A stretch of DNA of 64,000 nucleotides from Gracilaria gracilis (Eukaryota > Rhodophyta > Florideophyceae > Gracilariales > Gracilariaceae): positions 1 to 64,000 of the forward strand of contig JARGSG010000046.1 of NCBI GenBank assembly GCA_030374805.1, read 5' to 3'. Positions 32,047 to 42,921 of this stretch are shown here, piece after piece. A program made the position numbers and the translations under genes. Every line of letters starts with the position of its first letter. The first letter of the stretch is position 1. The notes under the pieces were generated by a model. It did no database searches and had not been told where the DNA came from. It saw only the letters and a program-made list of their open reading frames with translations.

Positions 32047-33030
32047 ATGACTCCAGTATTGTTGACGGTGCTCCTCCTTATTCGCTTTTCCTTTCGCATC
32101 GCGAACTCATTTCCGATTCATTCCAGAATGGTTCTTTCAATACCGTCATCAGCCCCCCTACCTCTCTTCCCAACTCCTCCACCGCCTATTGATACTACTT
32201 TTCGGCAAAAGGATTCATGTGTTGTTCCCTTTGTTGTGGGTGGAAGAGGCGCCGCAACCGGTTTTGATACTATCCTTGGAGATATTCCAGAAGAATCTTC
32301 AGTCCAAGACAGTGATAATGGTATCCTCTTAACTTTGGGTTGTGTGGACGACATGTGCATATCGGAAGATCAAAAACCGTTCAATTAGGACATCTCAGCT
32401 TCAGACGTGAATGAATTTCAACCGCCTTTCGATGTGGATCCTGGGATTGACAGCAATATCCAAGCGGAAGGAGTTCTGACAATTCTAGATGTTCCTGCTA
32501 CCTGCGTTCCTCTAGCAACTACGCAAACGAACAGCCACTACATTTCTTGTAATCCTATGGAGATTATTGATGGTTCAATGGATGTTTCTGGCACAGGTGG
32601 GATCGCTGTGCCGATGGGGGGTTCGGAAGAAACGCTGTTGCCGAGCCCCGAAGGAACAATGGGTGATACTGAGGCTGGGACAGTAATTGGTGGAAATGGT
32701 GGAATTGGTGGAGGTGGTGGAAGTGGTGGAAGTGGTAGTGCAAATGGTATATTAGCAAGTGGCGGAATTGGAGGTGGAGGTGCCGCATTTTCGGCATTTG
32801 GAGCTCTTGGAAGTGGTGGAAGTGGTAATGCAGCAAGTGGTGTAAGTGGTAGTGCAAATGGTATATTTGCCAATGCCGGAATTGGAGGTGGAAGTGGAGG
32901 TGCCATATTTTCGGCAAGCCTTGGAGCGGGCTTTGGAAGACAGTTTGGCACCTGCTGTCGTCCGTGTTCCTATCGGATCCACAGAAGGATTCGGAGCTTA
33001 TCCTGTTGTATGGCTTGCTCGTTTCACTGA
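32047..33030 (+). CDS. Secreted glycine-rich repeat protein, interrupted by one in-frame TAG
   Basis: The ATG at 32047 starts a signal peptide (M-T-P-V-L-L-T-V-L-L-L-I-R-F-S-F ... A-N-S). A Pro/acidic region follows. A TAG at 32386-32388 interrupts the frame, which resumes unchanged to 33030. The second half is built of Gly/Ser/Ala/Asn repeats: two long imperfect units each with S-G-S-A-N-G-I and G-I-G-G-G (about 32720-32810 and 32845-32930), as in structural or matrix proteins. The stop may be a mutation, or part of a short intron: a GTGGAC ... AATTAG segment of 45 nt (32344-32388) would remove it in frame, but its donor is weak. The last 25 codons after about 32935 look frameshifted (Cys/Arg-rich); an alternative frame ends at 33034. 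Function unknown. Confidence 0.5.
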
Positions 33031-33436
33031 CTAAAATTGGTTCATGAAGTTGGCCAACCGCAATCCAAAAAGCAAACGTACTAACATGAGCCGTGGTTAG
33101 CCTTTCACCCCGAATGTGCCACACGGGCGCATTGAAATGCGGGTATAGACCAGCAACTTGAAATGGCAGGCCAGTGTAGAGTAGGAAGATGCATAGCGGG
33201 CACGATAACAGTTTGGACAATCTGACCGGTTAAACCTACCGTCAAACACCTCATCGAAGTAACCAACTGCAACGGTACACACAAAGAAGAACGTATCGTT
33301 TAACTACCCTTATTAAACCGTAGTGGCGATGAGAAGCTCCAAAGCCAAGAACCATGTCTTGTCTGAGAGTCTGCGTTCCCGAAGGAAAAAGATGCGAAGC
33401 GAATTATCAGCTTTTAGAGAAGCAAGCTTCTCGTAA

Positions 33437-33890
33437 CAAAATCGCAAAGCTCCAATATTGTTAGTGTCCTTTACCTCTAGAATAGAACAGGTAAATTATG
33501 GTGTCTAAACTTTACGAAAGTCAAACAGAGTTTCGAATTGATCAAAGAGAAAATATTTTACTAACTGCCCAGAAAGTTCCCATTATTGACAAATGGATGC
33601 ACAGGTTCCACTTTTTGTAGTATTATGAACTCCAGAAGAAGCACAGTTTATCGAAAAAATGTGCACAAGTTTAACTGTTCATAGTACCAATATATGGGTG
33701 CTAAATGTGGCAGTTAGTGGGGAGCATAATGATGTTTTGGGCCCATAGCACTACGCATCCAAAAATGAGGCATATCATATATGCTTGTTTGCCTTGTTTT
33801 GTAACTTGTTGGCAGTAAAATGATCCAAACACAGAGTGCCTCCTAAAAGAAAGCAAAATGCGCCGTGGGACACGGCGCATTTTTTTAAGG
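33437..33890 (-). repeat. Dispersed repeat R3, inverted relative to R4
   Basis: Closely related, in opposite orientation, to 58378-58830: shared segments include the hairpin GCGCCGTGGGACACGGCGC (33861-33879), the TTTGGATCATTTTACTGCCA segment next to it, and the GCAAAGCTCC end. Next to that end is the hairpin GAGAAGCAAGCTTCTC. No coding potential. Confidence 0.6.
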
Positions 33891-34124
33891 CAAAATATTA
33901 AGTATTACTACTCTGTTTGAATAGAATCTGAGTATTCTATGTATAAGCGTCACGAATTGCCAGTGTCCCAGCAATTGTGGTGGATCTCCAAAACACCAGC
34001 CCTTGCTGCTGTTCTAGCTGAATTTGCCAGAATTGGTTTGGCATATTGAGCTAATTGCCAGTTTTCCACCCAGTAGGAGCTTTGCTATGACGTCGTTTTT
34101 ACATTTATCGCAAATCGCAAAGCT

Positions 34125-35137
34125 CCTACTAAGAACACAAAGCCATGTGTTTTCAGCTAAAATATAGATGGCTCAATCAAAATCCGAAGGAAAACTAACA
34201 ATCTGCTTATTTTTGGTAATCTCTTTCAAAATTGGCGTACCTGCCGAATCTACCGGGTATACATAAAATGCTTACAGCTGTTTAAAAAACTGGATCATTG
34301 AGCCGCATATTCACCCGTACAAATGCGCAATGCGCCGTATCATACGGCGTATTTTTTTGTTTTTCTGGACATATCATTGGTTTGAATCATTTCACTGCCA
34401 AAAATTAGAATTACTAAGAAAAAAATCACGCAGATTTCTTTTATTCTGGATTGGCAATCATGTTGACTCATGAAATTGCTTTTTGTAATGACAACCTTCT
34501 ACAATTTCTTTCTCTTCTTCGTACCAACAACTTGGTACCGTCAATTAAAGCTTATCTGTTGGATAAATATATAACCTTTCAAATGCAAAGATTAAAACTG
34601 AACCTGTGTTTCTGAGTGACGTTCTTTCATAGAGAAAACGCATGAATATGAAAAACTGACTTTATTGCTTGAAAAATAGTCAATTAAAGTAGTCAAAGTG
34701 TACATAAAAGCTTGATTTGCTTTGAAAGCTACGTTAGAAAAAAGTCGGGTAGATAAAAGATCAAATTCTTGTTTTTTACAACCAATATGTAGCACTTGCT
34801 TTAGTGCTCATATGGTTCTAGAGAGACCCGTGTTTTGTTCTACACTACCAATAACTTGTGGAAGCCAGTCAACAACGCTTTTACTATCGGTAAAAGTAAG
34901 AAGTGACTATTTGTCGACTACTTTGACCGACTGCTGCCAAAAACATTTGACTATATGACTTCCAACTGGGACAATTAGTAATCCGAAATACGCCCCTGAC
35001 GATAACACAAAGATTGCTTTTTACTTTTATTTCAAAAGACTGAGTTTAATGACAAATTTTACCCAAACAAATTTCTAATAAAATTCCAAAACCTTGAAAC
35101 TAATTAAAAAACTCATTTTGTTATGAAAGAGCTTTGC
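34125..35137 (+). repeat. Dispersed repeat R2, second full copy of the R1 family
   Basis: Aligns by eye along most of its length with 24554-25373: TCGCAAAGCTCCTACTA start, the T-C-A-A-A-A-T-T-G-G-C-G-T-A segment, the hairpin near 34325-34350 (here GCGCCGTATCATACGGCGT), the TACTTGGTAC-like segment, TGACT motifs, and the AGCTTTGCG end. It is about 190 bp longer than R1. Flanking GAGAAGC hairpin sequence is also shared. Confidence 0.6.
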
Positions 35138-35830
35138 GCCCATTTCTTACGAGAAGCCAGCTTTTCGAAGCTCTGATATATTTTTTACTAATAAAATTTT
35201 TAGAATAAAAAACAATTCAAGGTGTTGCTTGCTTGCTTGTTAAAAAGAGATACCGGATATGGCAAAGCTCCATTGCAGGGCGATTTATTATTCCAGAAGT
35301 TGATTAGCCCCTTGCAATTTCAAAAAGCCCACACCTAAAAGATCTATAGCTTTTACTGCGATAGACAGCTTGAAGTGGTTTGTAATCTGTCTGGGGAAGG
35401 CTGAAAGTACGAATTTTGAATCTTACCAGCCTCTGTTAACAAACAAGTCTTCTTTCCAAAAAAGTGATGAAGCATTGGAAAAAATGGTTGTTACAATGTA
35501 CTGTTGTAAGATGTTGACCAGCGCATAATTGCAGTATGCAAAGGAGATGGCTCGAATTGATCGTGTTTACAAATATTGGGTACAGAAATCGATAACAGAC
35601 AGAACGCATTGACTGTACGTAACCCAAGTACGCGAAAGAGCGCAGAGTAGAGAAGGAGAGCACATAAGTAAAACATGGAAACTCATCGCTGAGGAGGCAA
35701 GAGGCGAAGGAACCAGCGCAGGAACTTTCTCCTGATTGTGTGCCTGTCCCACCACGCATCGGCTCGTCGACCTCTCCCACGTTTCAATGAGTAACCAGCT
35801 GGATTATCTCAAAACTGTACAGTAAGTTTT
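35138..35830. other. Interval after R2, no gene recognised
   Basis: A further GGCAAAGCTCC motif occurs near 35268. A minus-strand ORF (35780-35436) has no recognisable motif. It could hold the last exon of the split gene that runs from 56190 through 36452-35900, but I cannot show this. Confidence 0.3.
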
Positions 35831-35899
35831 CGCATTTAACAAGTACAGAGACTTTGTGATTTTTAAAGGAACATTATAGAACTGCTGAGTAGTGAACGC

Positions 35900-36452
35900 A
35901 CATAAATTGGTTCCAGAAAAGCCTAATTCACCTGAATACAAACGATGTCTTTTCGCTTTGCATAGCGGTTGTCAAAGGCCTTCAAATCGACATTTAAGAT
36001 ACCAGTACCGTCTGGAATCCCTAAAATCTGCTTTTTCGGGACATGTGACTCAACTTTGAAAGAAAGCAGAATTTAGCAGTACGATTGCACCTTTTTTCAG
36101 ATAAGCTCCTTAAATTCTTCAGCGATCTCTGAAATCCTAATATTTTTGGATGATACCCTTTTATAGGATCAAATTGGCTGGTGAGCCAGGCCTTGGGAAG
36201 AAATTTTTAAATTACTCATTGCTTCAAACCATTCTACGGTTAGTTCGAAAACATTGCCATTTTTCCCCACATTACTCTCAATATTATCGACTTGGACCCC
36301 GGAGGGTAGGGTTATAGCCAAGCTAACGAACTCGACAGTTTTGTCGTCGTCTTCCCAAACGGATTGCAAAACAAGAGGAAAGAATCCCCCAGGTTTTCGT
36401 ATAATCCGTGGATGTTGATCATCTCTCTCATTTGCCTCATCATCATCATCTA
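35900..36452 (-). pseudogene. 3' part of an intron-containing gene split by gypsy C
   Basis: The frame enters at the target duplication (36448-36452) in phase with 55849-55943 on the other side of the 19.4-kb insertion. It reads an acidic D-D-D-E-A-N-E-R segment, W-E-D-D-D-K-T-V-E-F, then I-T-L-P-S-G-V-Q-V-D-N-I-E and L-T-V-E-W-F-E-A-M up to a TGA at 36169. A shifted frame continues with G-Y-H-P-K-I-L-G-F-Q-R-S-L-K-N-L-R near 36150-36100 and, perhaps after a short intron, further to about 35900. The L-P-S-G-V and E-W motifs remind me of an uncharacterised protein found repeatedly in oomycete genomes, possibly an accessory protein of a DNA transposon. No known domain. Confidence 0.5.
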
Positions 36453-36886
36453 TGTTGTTGAATGTAGGGTATTCTTTTCGCTTCCAAAAGGGTTAGGCAA
36501 AAGGAATGTAAATGGGCACAGAACAGGGTACACTCACGTTGAGTTGACTACTCTTGTGAGTCGCCATCCGATTATTCGGATGGGCTTTTATGCGCACCCT
36601 TGCCGAGCTGGTTGACGGCCAACTCGGCAAACTATTTTGATTCAGTATAGTATACAGTAGTAGTACATCTCCTGGCAGTCTAACGTAAGCCAATAGTGAT
36701 CCGAGATAACACAAAGTTGAGGAGTCTCCAAGTTGATCCCAGGACGGTATTGACTGAACGCGCTCGCAAACATTTGCCGCTGTAAACCGCATTTGCTATG
36801 GTACACACGTAGTCCTGACGTGACTCTCGCATATATGCCTCACGACTGACTTGGAAACGGTCCAGCAATAGCTACTGTATTCAACA
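36453..36886 (-). repeat. 3' LTR of gypsy C
   Basis: 434 bp, plus strand TGTTGTTGAATG ... CTGTATTCAACA. It is the uninterrupted reference that shows exactly where gypsy D entered the other LTR. Confidence 0.92.
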
Positions 36887-36926
36887 GCGCCCCGTAAGTG
36901 GTGAGGTGGAAACTGAAAGCAATTAC

Positions 36927-38064
36927 TCAAAGGGAGCTAATGATGGAACGTTGTCGAGTGGTACCAGTCCCAGCTGTTTCAGAAAGGTATTCTTCTCCAA
37001 GAGCTGGCACATCCTCGCGTAGGGACTCGAGTGTCACCCAGTCCGTCTCTTCCGTAGAAAATCCCCGCCACTTGACGAGCATCTTGATGGTTTCCTTCTT
37101 GCTCCTTATGTCGAGAAAACGATCAATGACCAAGAACTCTCCTTGCTGATAAGCAAGGTGATTGATGAGCTCTTCGGTGACCTCGTAGTCTCTCTTACGA
37201 TACAGTTTCAGCCTACGCCCGTGCACTTCCATCGTGGATGCGTCTAACAAAGACTTAATTAGAAAAATATAGCCAGAGCGACATTCTTGAACACAGTACG
37301 GTCCTAACCATTTCAGTGACGGTTTGAGAGTATGGTCTTTTTGTTGAACTTCTCTTAAGACATAGTCTCCCTCGGTGAAGTTAATCGCGCGAACATTAGT
37401 CTTACGGTTATGGGAATCCACTGCTTGCTGACGTCTCCTGCTAGAACGTGTGGCCACATCCTTATGCATATTGTGCAGAGCTGCCTGCATGGCGACAATT
37501 TTTCCACGTCGTAATTGGTCAATATCTCCGATGTCCATCACTTTCGTCTTCTTTCCCACTTTTCGAGTTATTGCACTTAGCGGAGAGTCTTGTTTGTGAC
37601 CAGTGAACACTGTAAGAGGACACCTGTTTCCCAGTCTATTCAAGGAAGAATTGTTCAAGACGGACTGTACCACTGGCAGTATACTTGGCCAGCAGCTGTG
37701 TGGCAGCTGGTATTCCGATAGCAACGCGCGGCATGTCCGCAGAAGCTCGCGACAAACCACCTCTACTGTACCATTGGACCAGGGACAGTAGGCGAGCGTA
37801 AAGTGATGAGATGACTTAGTCTTTTCCCTCAAGATTCTTATCACTTCGTTCTTAAAATGCGAACCTCTGTCTGAAACCCACTGCTGTACTACTCCAAACG
37901 CAGCGAACCATTTGATCATCGCGCCTGCCACGACGTCAGCTGTAGTTTCACATGCGGGTGTCAGCCACACATAGCCACTGTGGTCATCCTTGAATACCAA
38001 TAGCTACAGTACAAGTATTCATCTTCGTGTGGCGACATGTAGCAGAAATCGAAATGAAGAAGCA
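36927..38064 (-). pseudogene. Gypsy C integrase core and chromodomain
   Basis: From the copia 2 insertion site the minus strand continues the integrase: an H-F-D-F segment with the first Asp, a frameshift near 38000, then K-D-D-H-S-G-Y-V-W-L, W-V-S-D-R-G-S-H-F-K-N-E (second Asp) and C-P-W-S-N-G-T-V-E-V (Glu). After a K/R-rich linker the C-terminus has a chromodomain: F-L-V-I-D-R-F-L-D-I-R, M-L-V-K-W-R-G-F, then D-W-V-T-L-E-S-L. It ends about 40 bp from the 3' LTR. Apart from the frameshift this part is open for 357 codons. Confidence 0.82.
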
Positions 38065-38069
38065 CATTT

Positions 38070-38274
38070 TGTAGCGCGCGAGCGGGGGCGAAAGAGGTCG
38101 AGCGAAGTGCGCGCATAGTTGACCGCCGGTGGGCAGAGCGCCGAGCCGGACGGTCGCGCAATTTATTTTGGCAGTGCAACCCACCGGCGCATTGCTGTGC
38201 GCCGGGCGTTCCACTGCGCACAAATGCCGTGAGTGTGGCGCTCTCGCCTTGCAAGAGGCCGACCGGTATCAACA
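38070..38274 (-). repeat. 3' LTR of copia 2
   Basis: 205 bp; GC-rich, with the self-complementary CACCGGCGCATTGCTGTGCGCCGG core. The internal side is preceded by TTGAGGGACAG (minus strand), a weak polypurine tract. Confidence 0.9.
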
Positions 38275-38748
38275 CTGTCCCTCAAGGCGAAGCGACTACT
38301 CTTCCTACACCACTAATAAGCATCTAGTTACCGAACCCAATTCACAAGTAAAATATAATATCAGCGACCGAAGAGCAAGGTCTGTAGACAAGATTTCTCT
38401 GCAAATCTGTCTCTTCTTTGGCATCATCTTGCAAATGCCAAAGGCGTGGTGCAACATTCAAAACAAAATAAAAATACATTCATACATAACACATCACACA
38501 CATAGTTCCACCAGCTCCAAGCTGGGGAGTCATTACTTTTTCACACCAGTAAACTCTAAAACCCAGATATCATGTAAAAACCCGTTGGGACAAAAAACAC
38601 ATGTACCTCTGTGGGAAAAACGAAGAAGGTTGTGAACCACAATCATTCATAAACAATTATTCAGACATTCAAACATGTAGAAAACAAAAGAGACAAAACA
38701 AAACATAACAAAGTAGTTAGTGTAGTCAGTAGACCCCAACAATTCTTC
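38275..38748 (-). other. 3' untranslated internal region of copia 2
   Basis: AT-rich, between the stop of the polyprotein and the 3' LTR. No ORF with recognisable motifs. Confidence 0.6.
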
Positions 38749-41700
38749 CTAGAACGAGTCAATATGCATCAAGCTGACCATCCTCCTCACTTCTGGGAGG
38801 GACGCACACTTTGTCAGTATGTCAGCAATCTGTTGACTCCTTGGGATTTTGCACAGCTTAACAATTTGACCTCTCTCCAGGTCCCGCACATGGTGTGTCT
38901 TCAAATCGATGTGCTTGTTTCGAGCAGATATCTGTGGACTCGTGGTCAAAGATATAGCAGCCGAGCTATCATTCATGATCTTTGTGGCTTCGAACCATAG
39001 ATCCTCGCTCCAAGGCTGGATGTGTGCGAATTCAAAATACATCTTTCGTATCCACGAAAGGTCTTTCGCGCAAGTAGAAAGAGCGATATACTCTGCCTCT
39101 GCGGAAAAGAGAGCAATTACCGTTTGACGCTTTGACTTCCACATGACTCGTGTGTCGTTGACGACGATAACGTACCCTGTTGTGGACTTACGAGTCTCAA
39201 TGCATCCCCCCCAATCGGCGTCAGCGTACGCACAGAGTGAGGCGGGAGAAATGGGACGGTTGGCTGGAAAATGAAGTCCATAATCCATAGTGCCAGCCAA
39301 GTACCTAAATAATCGTTTGAGCAGCGAAAAGTGTCGTTCACATGGGTTATGTAAATGCCTTGAGAGCGCTGATATGGGAAAGAAAAGGTCAGGACGGGTA
39401 GATACAGAAATGTAAAGTAATGCACCAATCTCTGACCTATACTCTGCATAATCATCTGTCGAAAGAATGACGTCTTCCTCACCAGATGGCAGTACATTGG
39501 CAGCCGTAGGGAAAGGTGATCCAACTGCATTGCACTGTTGCATACCAAACTTCTTTAGAATTTGTACTGCATATCCATATTGATTAACCTTAATTCCGGA
39601 AGGAGATCGCTGAATATTCCAACCTATGAATGACTTCAGCTCCCCATAGAGCTTCACATCAAACGTTGCAGACAGTTTGTGTTTGAAGTCATTTAGAAGT
39701 TTGGCATTGTTGGCAGCGAATGCGCAGTCGTCGACTATAACAGCCAAGATCAGGAAGTTGTCCTGCTCGCGGAACATGAAGACGCGAGAGTCGAGAGCTG
39801 ATGTCACAAAGTTCCATGATAGGAGAGCTTCAGAAAAGAGGGAACCCCATATTATTCCAGCTTGGACAGCACCGTAGATGAAGTTAGGCAGTTTGCAGAC
39901 ATGACCTGTCTTCTCCACATTGCCAGTGGAGCTAGAGGGTTGTTCCATAATTATCGGAACATCCAGTTTTCCATATAAGTAGGCATTTGATATGTCTGCT
40001 CCCTCCAGTAAAAGGTTTTGTGCAGCGGCAACTGAGAGAAGAATGCGTAGTGCTTCATGACAGGCTACTGGCGCATAAGTGTTGAACGGATCGAAGTCAA
40101 TGAAGGGCTTCTGTTTGTCTCCCCGTAGACAGCAGCGTGCCTTCTTCAAGAACTTCTTCCTGACTCCATCCCACATCTTCTCCTTGAAGACCCAAGTATA
40201 CGGAACCGGTTTCATCCAGGATTCCCTGGGTATAAGTTCCCAAGTGTTACGGCGGATGAGTGCGTTCATCTCGCGGTCGATGGCCCCACACCAACCGGGA
40301 TCTCTGCACGCGTCCTGGAAACTACTTGGAACGTTGGGGTCATACACAGTTTTCTTGGAGACCCATACATTTGGAAAGTTATGCGCGATTGTTGTCATCG
40401 CCTTTACCAGGTGGTCCTCCAAGTCAGGACCGTTATCGGTCTGTGAGGTATGGTCCGTCTCCTCTGTCTCCTGTTGGCGAGTTATACCCTCCAGGAGGGT
40501 GGAGATGTTTGGGAGAGGAGAGGAGTTGACAGCCTTGAAGTCCAAAATACGGCAAGTGACGACCGAGTTCTTCTCCGGTACAAACACACGGGCAAGTGTA
40601 GTGTCGCTTTGCATGCCCAAGAAGTGCGCGAAGACAGAACGGGGGAGGAACTTCTTTGATGCCACGGTCTTGGACCGATATACAAAGGCGTAGCCAGGCT
40701 GACCAAAGTTCGAAATGTTCGTAAAATCTATTATAATGGACGGATTCCATTCCAGAATCGGTATCCGTCCTTGTATTCTTGAAGATGGAGCCCTATTTCG
40801 GAGCCAGTGGGCATGGTTCATTGCCTCTGCCCAGAAGGAAATGGGCAGTTTGCTCGCGAAGAGAAGTACACGAGCCCTGGTCCAATGTTCTTGGATAAGC
40901 CTCTCCGCGGCTCCATTAGATTCGGAGGCGTAGGCAGGAGAGTAGTCCAAGACTATGCCATGATCGAAGCAGAAAGTGTCCAACTCAGTGCTTTTGTGTT
41001 CGCCGGCCCCGTCCAGGCGAACATTCTTCAAGCGAAACGAGTGGTTAAGTTCTAGCTCCGATCTGCGTTTGTACCATGCCAGGTGCTTCAAAACACTAGC
41101 CCCTGTCTTGTCCATCAAGAAGAAAACGTCCGACTTGGAAGTGTGGTCATCTAGTATGGCCATGGCGTAGAGTGCACCAGAGAGAGATGGCGAAATCTTT
41201 CCCGACAGGTCCATATGGATAAGTTCCAAGGGACTTGACGTCGAAACGGATCGCGACCGGGCGGTAATTGGGTTCCGTTTCTTCTTGCCTGTGAGGCAAG
41301 GGACGCACGTCAAAGATTCCAAGATGGAACGTTGAAAGTAAGGCACAGAGTCGAAAGACTTGGCAAGGTTCTGGTATCTACTTGGGTGAAGATGACCAGT
41401 TCGACCATGCCATTCCAAAGCCAGCTCCTGATTGCTGTTACTTGCGTTCACGACCATCACTTGTTTGTCGTAATCAGCGAGGTCCATGACGAAGAGGCCT
41501 TGGTTGATTTCCGTTTCCCAAATGATTTCAGAGTTTCGATTAGGATCCATGATGAAACATCCATTGAATGGCCGAATCGTGGAAGTGAACATCACCATAA
41601 GCTCTACACTGAGAACGCCAACAGAAAGGATGTTCGACTCAAAGGCAGGCGCGTGGTAAGCCTCGATGACTGTACCACGGTTCAAAGGTATCCAGACATG

Positions 41701-42921
41701 ACCTTTGCCAACGAGACGAGCTGTTCCTGAGGCAGCCTGAACAGTCTCGATCTCAATTCGTTCGTAGCGAATGAACGACTTCCGCGAATGGAAGAAGTGA
41801 TGAGTTGCCCCTGAGTCAATGTAGGCTGAGTCCAATTTCGTTTGAGAAAGAAGAGCGATCTCACTCTTGAACTTGGCCATATTACAGTTGAAGCCAGGTG
41901 AAGGAGGCGGATCATCATTCCTTTGCACCACATATGAACGAGGTTTGGAGCTATGATTTGAGTTACGATTATCATTTCCATCCCCCCTTGGTGCAAACCC
42001 TGAGTTCCAGTTGGAATGACGTTGCCCTCCTTTGTGGGACCCATATTGTGAGCGACGAGAACCACCGTTGTTGCGACTAGATTGTTGTCGTCCGTTGGAG
42101 TTGTGTTGGTTATCATTATTGTCAGACTCCTCACGTTTTCGTTTGTAGCAATCTCGAGCGTAGTGTCCACGACGACCGCAGTAGTAGCAATTGTCATCGT
42201 AGCGGCTCTTGGTAGCCGAGGACTTGTAACGACGGTTTCGCTGCTTCCGACCACCCTTATTTGCCGCGTTGGCTTTTGGCTGGGTAGTTGGGTTGGACGA
42301 AGGAGCAGAGGATGTCGGATTGTTAGGGTTCTTGCGACGAGCCACTTCAGCTTCGACAGCGTTCACAATGGAGTCGAACCCGACATCGGTTAGGTTTGAC
42401 ATCATGGCCAAGGGAGCAAAAAAGTTGGGGAGACTTCGAATGAGTTTGGCGACTTTGTCTTTCTCTGAAAGTTCCACATCGAAGGTGGCCAGTTCCCCAA
42501 CTACTTCCAGGAACTTAGCAACGTGCTTGTTCCAGTCTTCGCTGTCCTTGTATACCAATGTGTCCAGACGATGGCGGATGTTTTGCACAGCTTGTGCGTT
42601 GGAGGTTGTGTACACGCGCTGCAGTTCATCCCAGAGATCTTTGGCCGTTTTGTCATCATCGTCGACAAACGTGCGAACGAGAGCAAGCGGAGAGTCACCG
42701 AGACAGAGGGTGATAGTACTCTTCGCCTTCACAGATTTCTCGAACCAAGTTCTCATTGCCCGGTTTGTGGGGTTGAACCCATCGGGACGTGGGTCAAGAC
42801 CGGAGAGAAATGGGTCGTCTCTGCGGAGATACGCAAGAAGACGACGACGCCAGAGGATGTAGTCGGTGGGGACCTTGAGTTTTGGAAGCCTGCCAAGGAG
42901 ACCCTCATTTGTGCCCGACAT
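38749..42921 (-). CDS. copia 2 gag-pol polyprotein, intact (1,390 residues)
   Basis: A complete Ty1/copia polyprotein in one frame from ATG 42921. Residues 1-200 are gag (D-Y-I-L-W-R-R and L-W-D-E-L-Q-R-V-Y). Residues 245-258 are a CCHC zinc knuckle (C-Y-Y-C-G-R-R-G-H-Y-A-R-D-C). Residues 369-372 are the protease D-S-G-A followed by T-H-H-F. Integrase follows: H-G-R-T-G-H-L-H with C-V-P-C, L-I-H-M-D-L-S-G, R-L-D-G-A-G-E-H and E-S-N-G-A-A-E-R. Reverse transcriptase has E-G-A-D-I-S-N-A-Y-L and, in place of Y-V-D-D, V-I-V-D-D. RNase H has Y-A-D-A-D-W-G-G and S-A-E-A-E-Y. No stop or frameshift. Integrase residue R-L-D replaces the more usual T-D-N/T-D-G, still an Asp. Confidence 0.93.
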   Translation of the reverse strand: MSGTNEGLLGRLPKLKVPTDYILWRRRLLAYLRRDDPFLSGLDPRPDGFNPTNRAMRTWFEKSVKAKSTITLCLGDSPLALVRTFVDDDDKTAKDLWDELQRVYTTSNAQAVQNIRHRLDTLVYKDSEDWNKHVAKFLEVVGELATFDVELSEKDKVAKLIRSLPNFFAPLAMMSNLTDVGFDSIVNAVEAEVARRKNPNNPTSSAPSSNPTTQPKANAANKGGRKQRNRRYKSSATKSRYDDNCYYCGRRGHYARDCYKRKREESDNNDNQHNSNGRQQSSRNNGGSRRSQYGSHKGGQRHSNWNSGFAPRGDGNDNRNSNHSSKPRSYVVQRNDDPPPSPGFNCNMAKFKSEIALLSQTKLDSAYIDSGATHHFFHSRKSFIRYERIEIETVQAASGTARLVGKGHVWIPLNRGTVIEAYHAPAFESNILSVGVLSVELMVMFTSTIRPFNGCFIMDPNRNSEIIWETEINQGLFVMDLADYDKQVMVVNASNSNQELALEWHGRTGHLHPSRYQNLAKSFDSVPYFQRSILESLTCVPCLTGKKKRNPITARSRSVSTSSPLELIHMDLSGKISPSLSGALYAMAILDDHTSKSDVFFLMDKTGASVLKHLAWYKRRSELELNHSFRLKNVRLDGAGEHKSTELDTFCFDHGIVLDYSPAYASESNGAAERLIQEHWTRARVLLFASKLPISFWAEAMNHAHWLRNRAPSSRIQGRIPILEWNPSIIIDFTNISNFGQPGYAFVYRSKTVASKKFLPRSVFAHFLGMQSDTTLARVFVPEKNSVVTCRILDFKAVNSSPLPNISTLLEGITRQQETEETDHTSQTDNGPDLEDHLVKAMTTIAHNFPNVWVSKKTVYDPNVPSSFQDACRDPGWCGAIDREMNALIRRNTWELIPRESWMKPVPYTWVFKEKMWDGVRKKFLKKARCCLRGDKQKPFIDFDPFNTYAPVACHEALRILLSVAAAQNLLLEGADISNAYLYGKLDVPIIMEQPSSSTGNVEKTGHVCKLPNFIYGAVQAGIIWGSLFSEALLSWNFVTSALDSRVFMFREQDNFLILAVIVDDCAFAANNAKLLNDFKHKLSATFDVKLYGELKSFIGWNIQRSPSGIKVNQYGYAVQILKKFGMQQCNAVGSPFPTAANVLPSGEEDVILSTDDYAEYRSEIGALLYISVSTRPDLFFPISALSRHLHNPCERHFSLLKRLFRYLAGTMDYGLHFPANRPISPASLCAYADADWGGCIETRKSTTGYVIVVNDTRVMWKSKRQTVIALFSAEAEYIALSTCAKDLSWIRKMYFEFAHIQPWSEDLWFEATKIMNDSSAAISLTTSPQISARNKHIDLKTHHVRDLERGQIVKLCKIPRSQQIADILTKCASLPEVRRMVSLMHIDSF

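Noticed and set aside
32538-33220. Proline- and histidine-rich ORFs antisense to the glycine-rich protein
   Set aside because: They are the complement of a GGT/GGA-rich repeat. The sense strand has a signal peptide and the antisense frames have no features beyond the repeat.
36453-36886. A retroviral origin with an env gene for any of the gypsy elements
   Set aside because: No ORF in gypsy A, C or D between pol and the LTR has a signal peptide, fusion peptide-like segment and transmembrane anchor. The extra ORFs of gypsy D lack these features.
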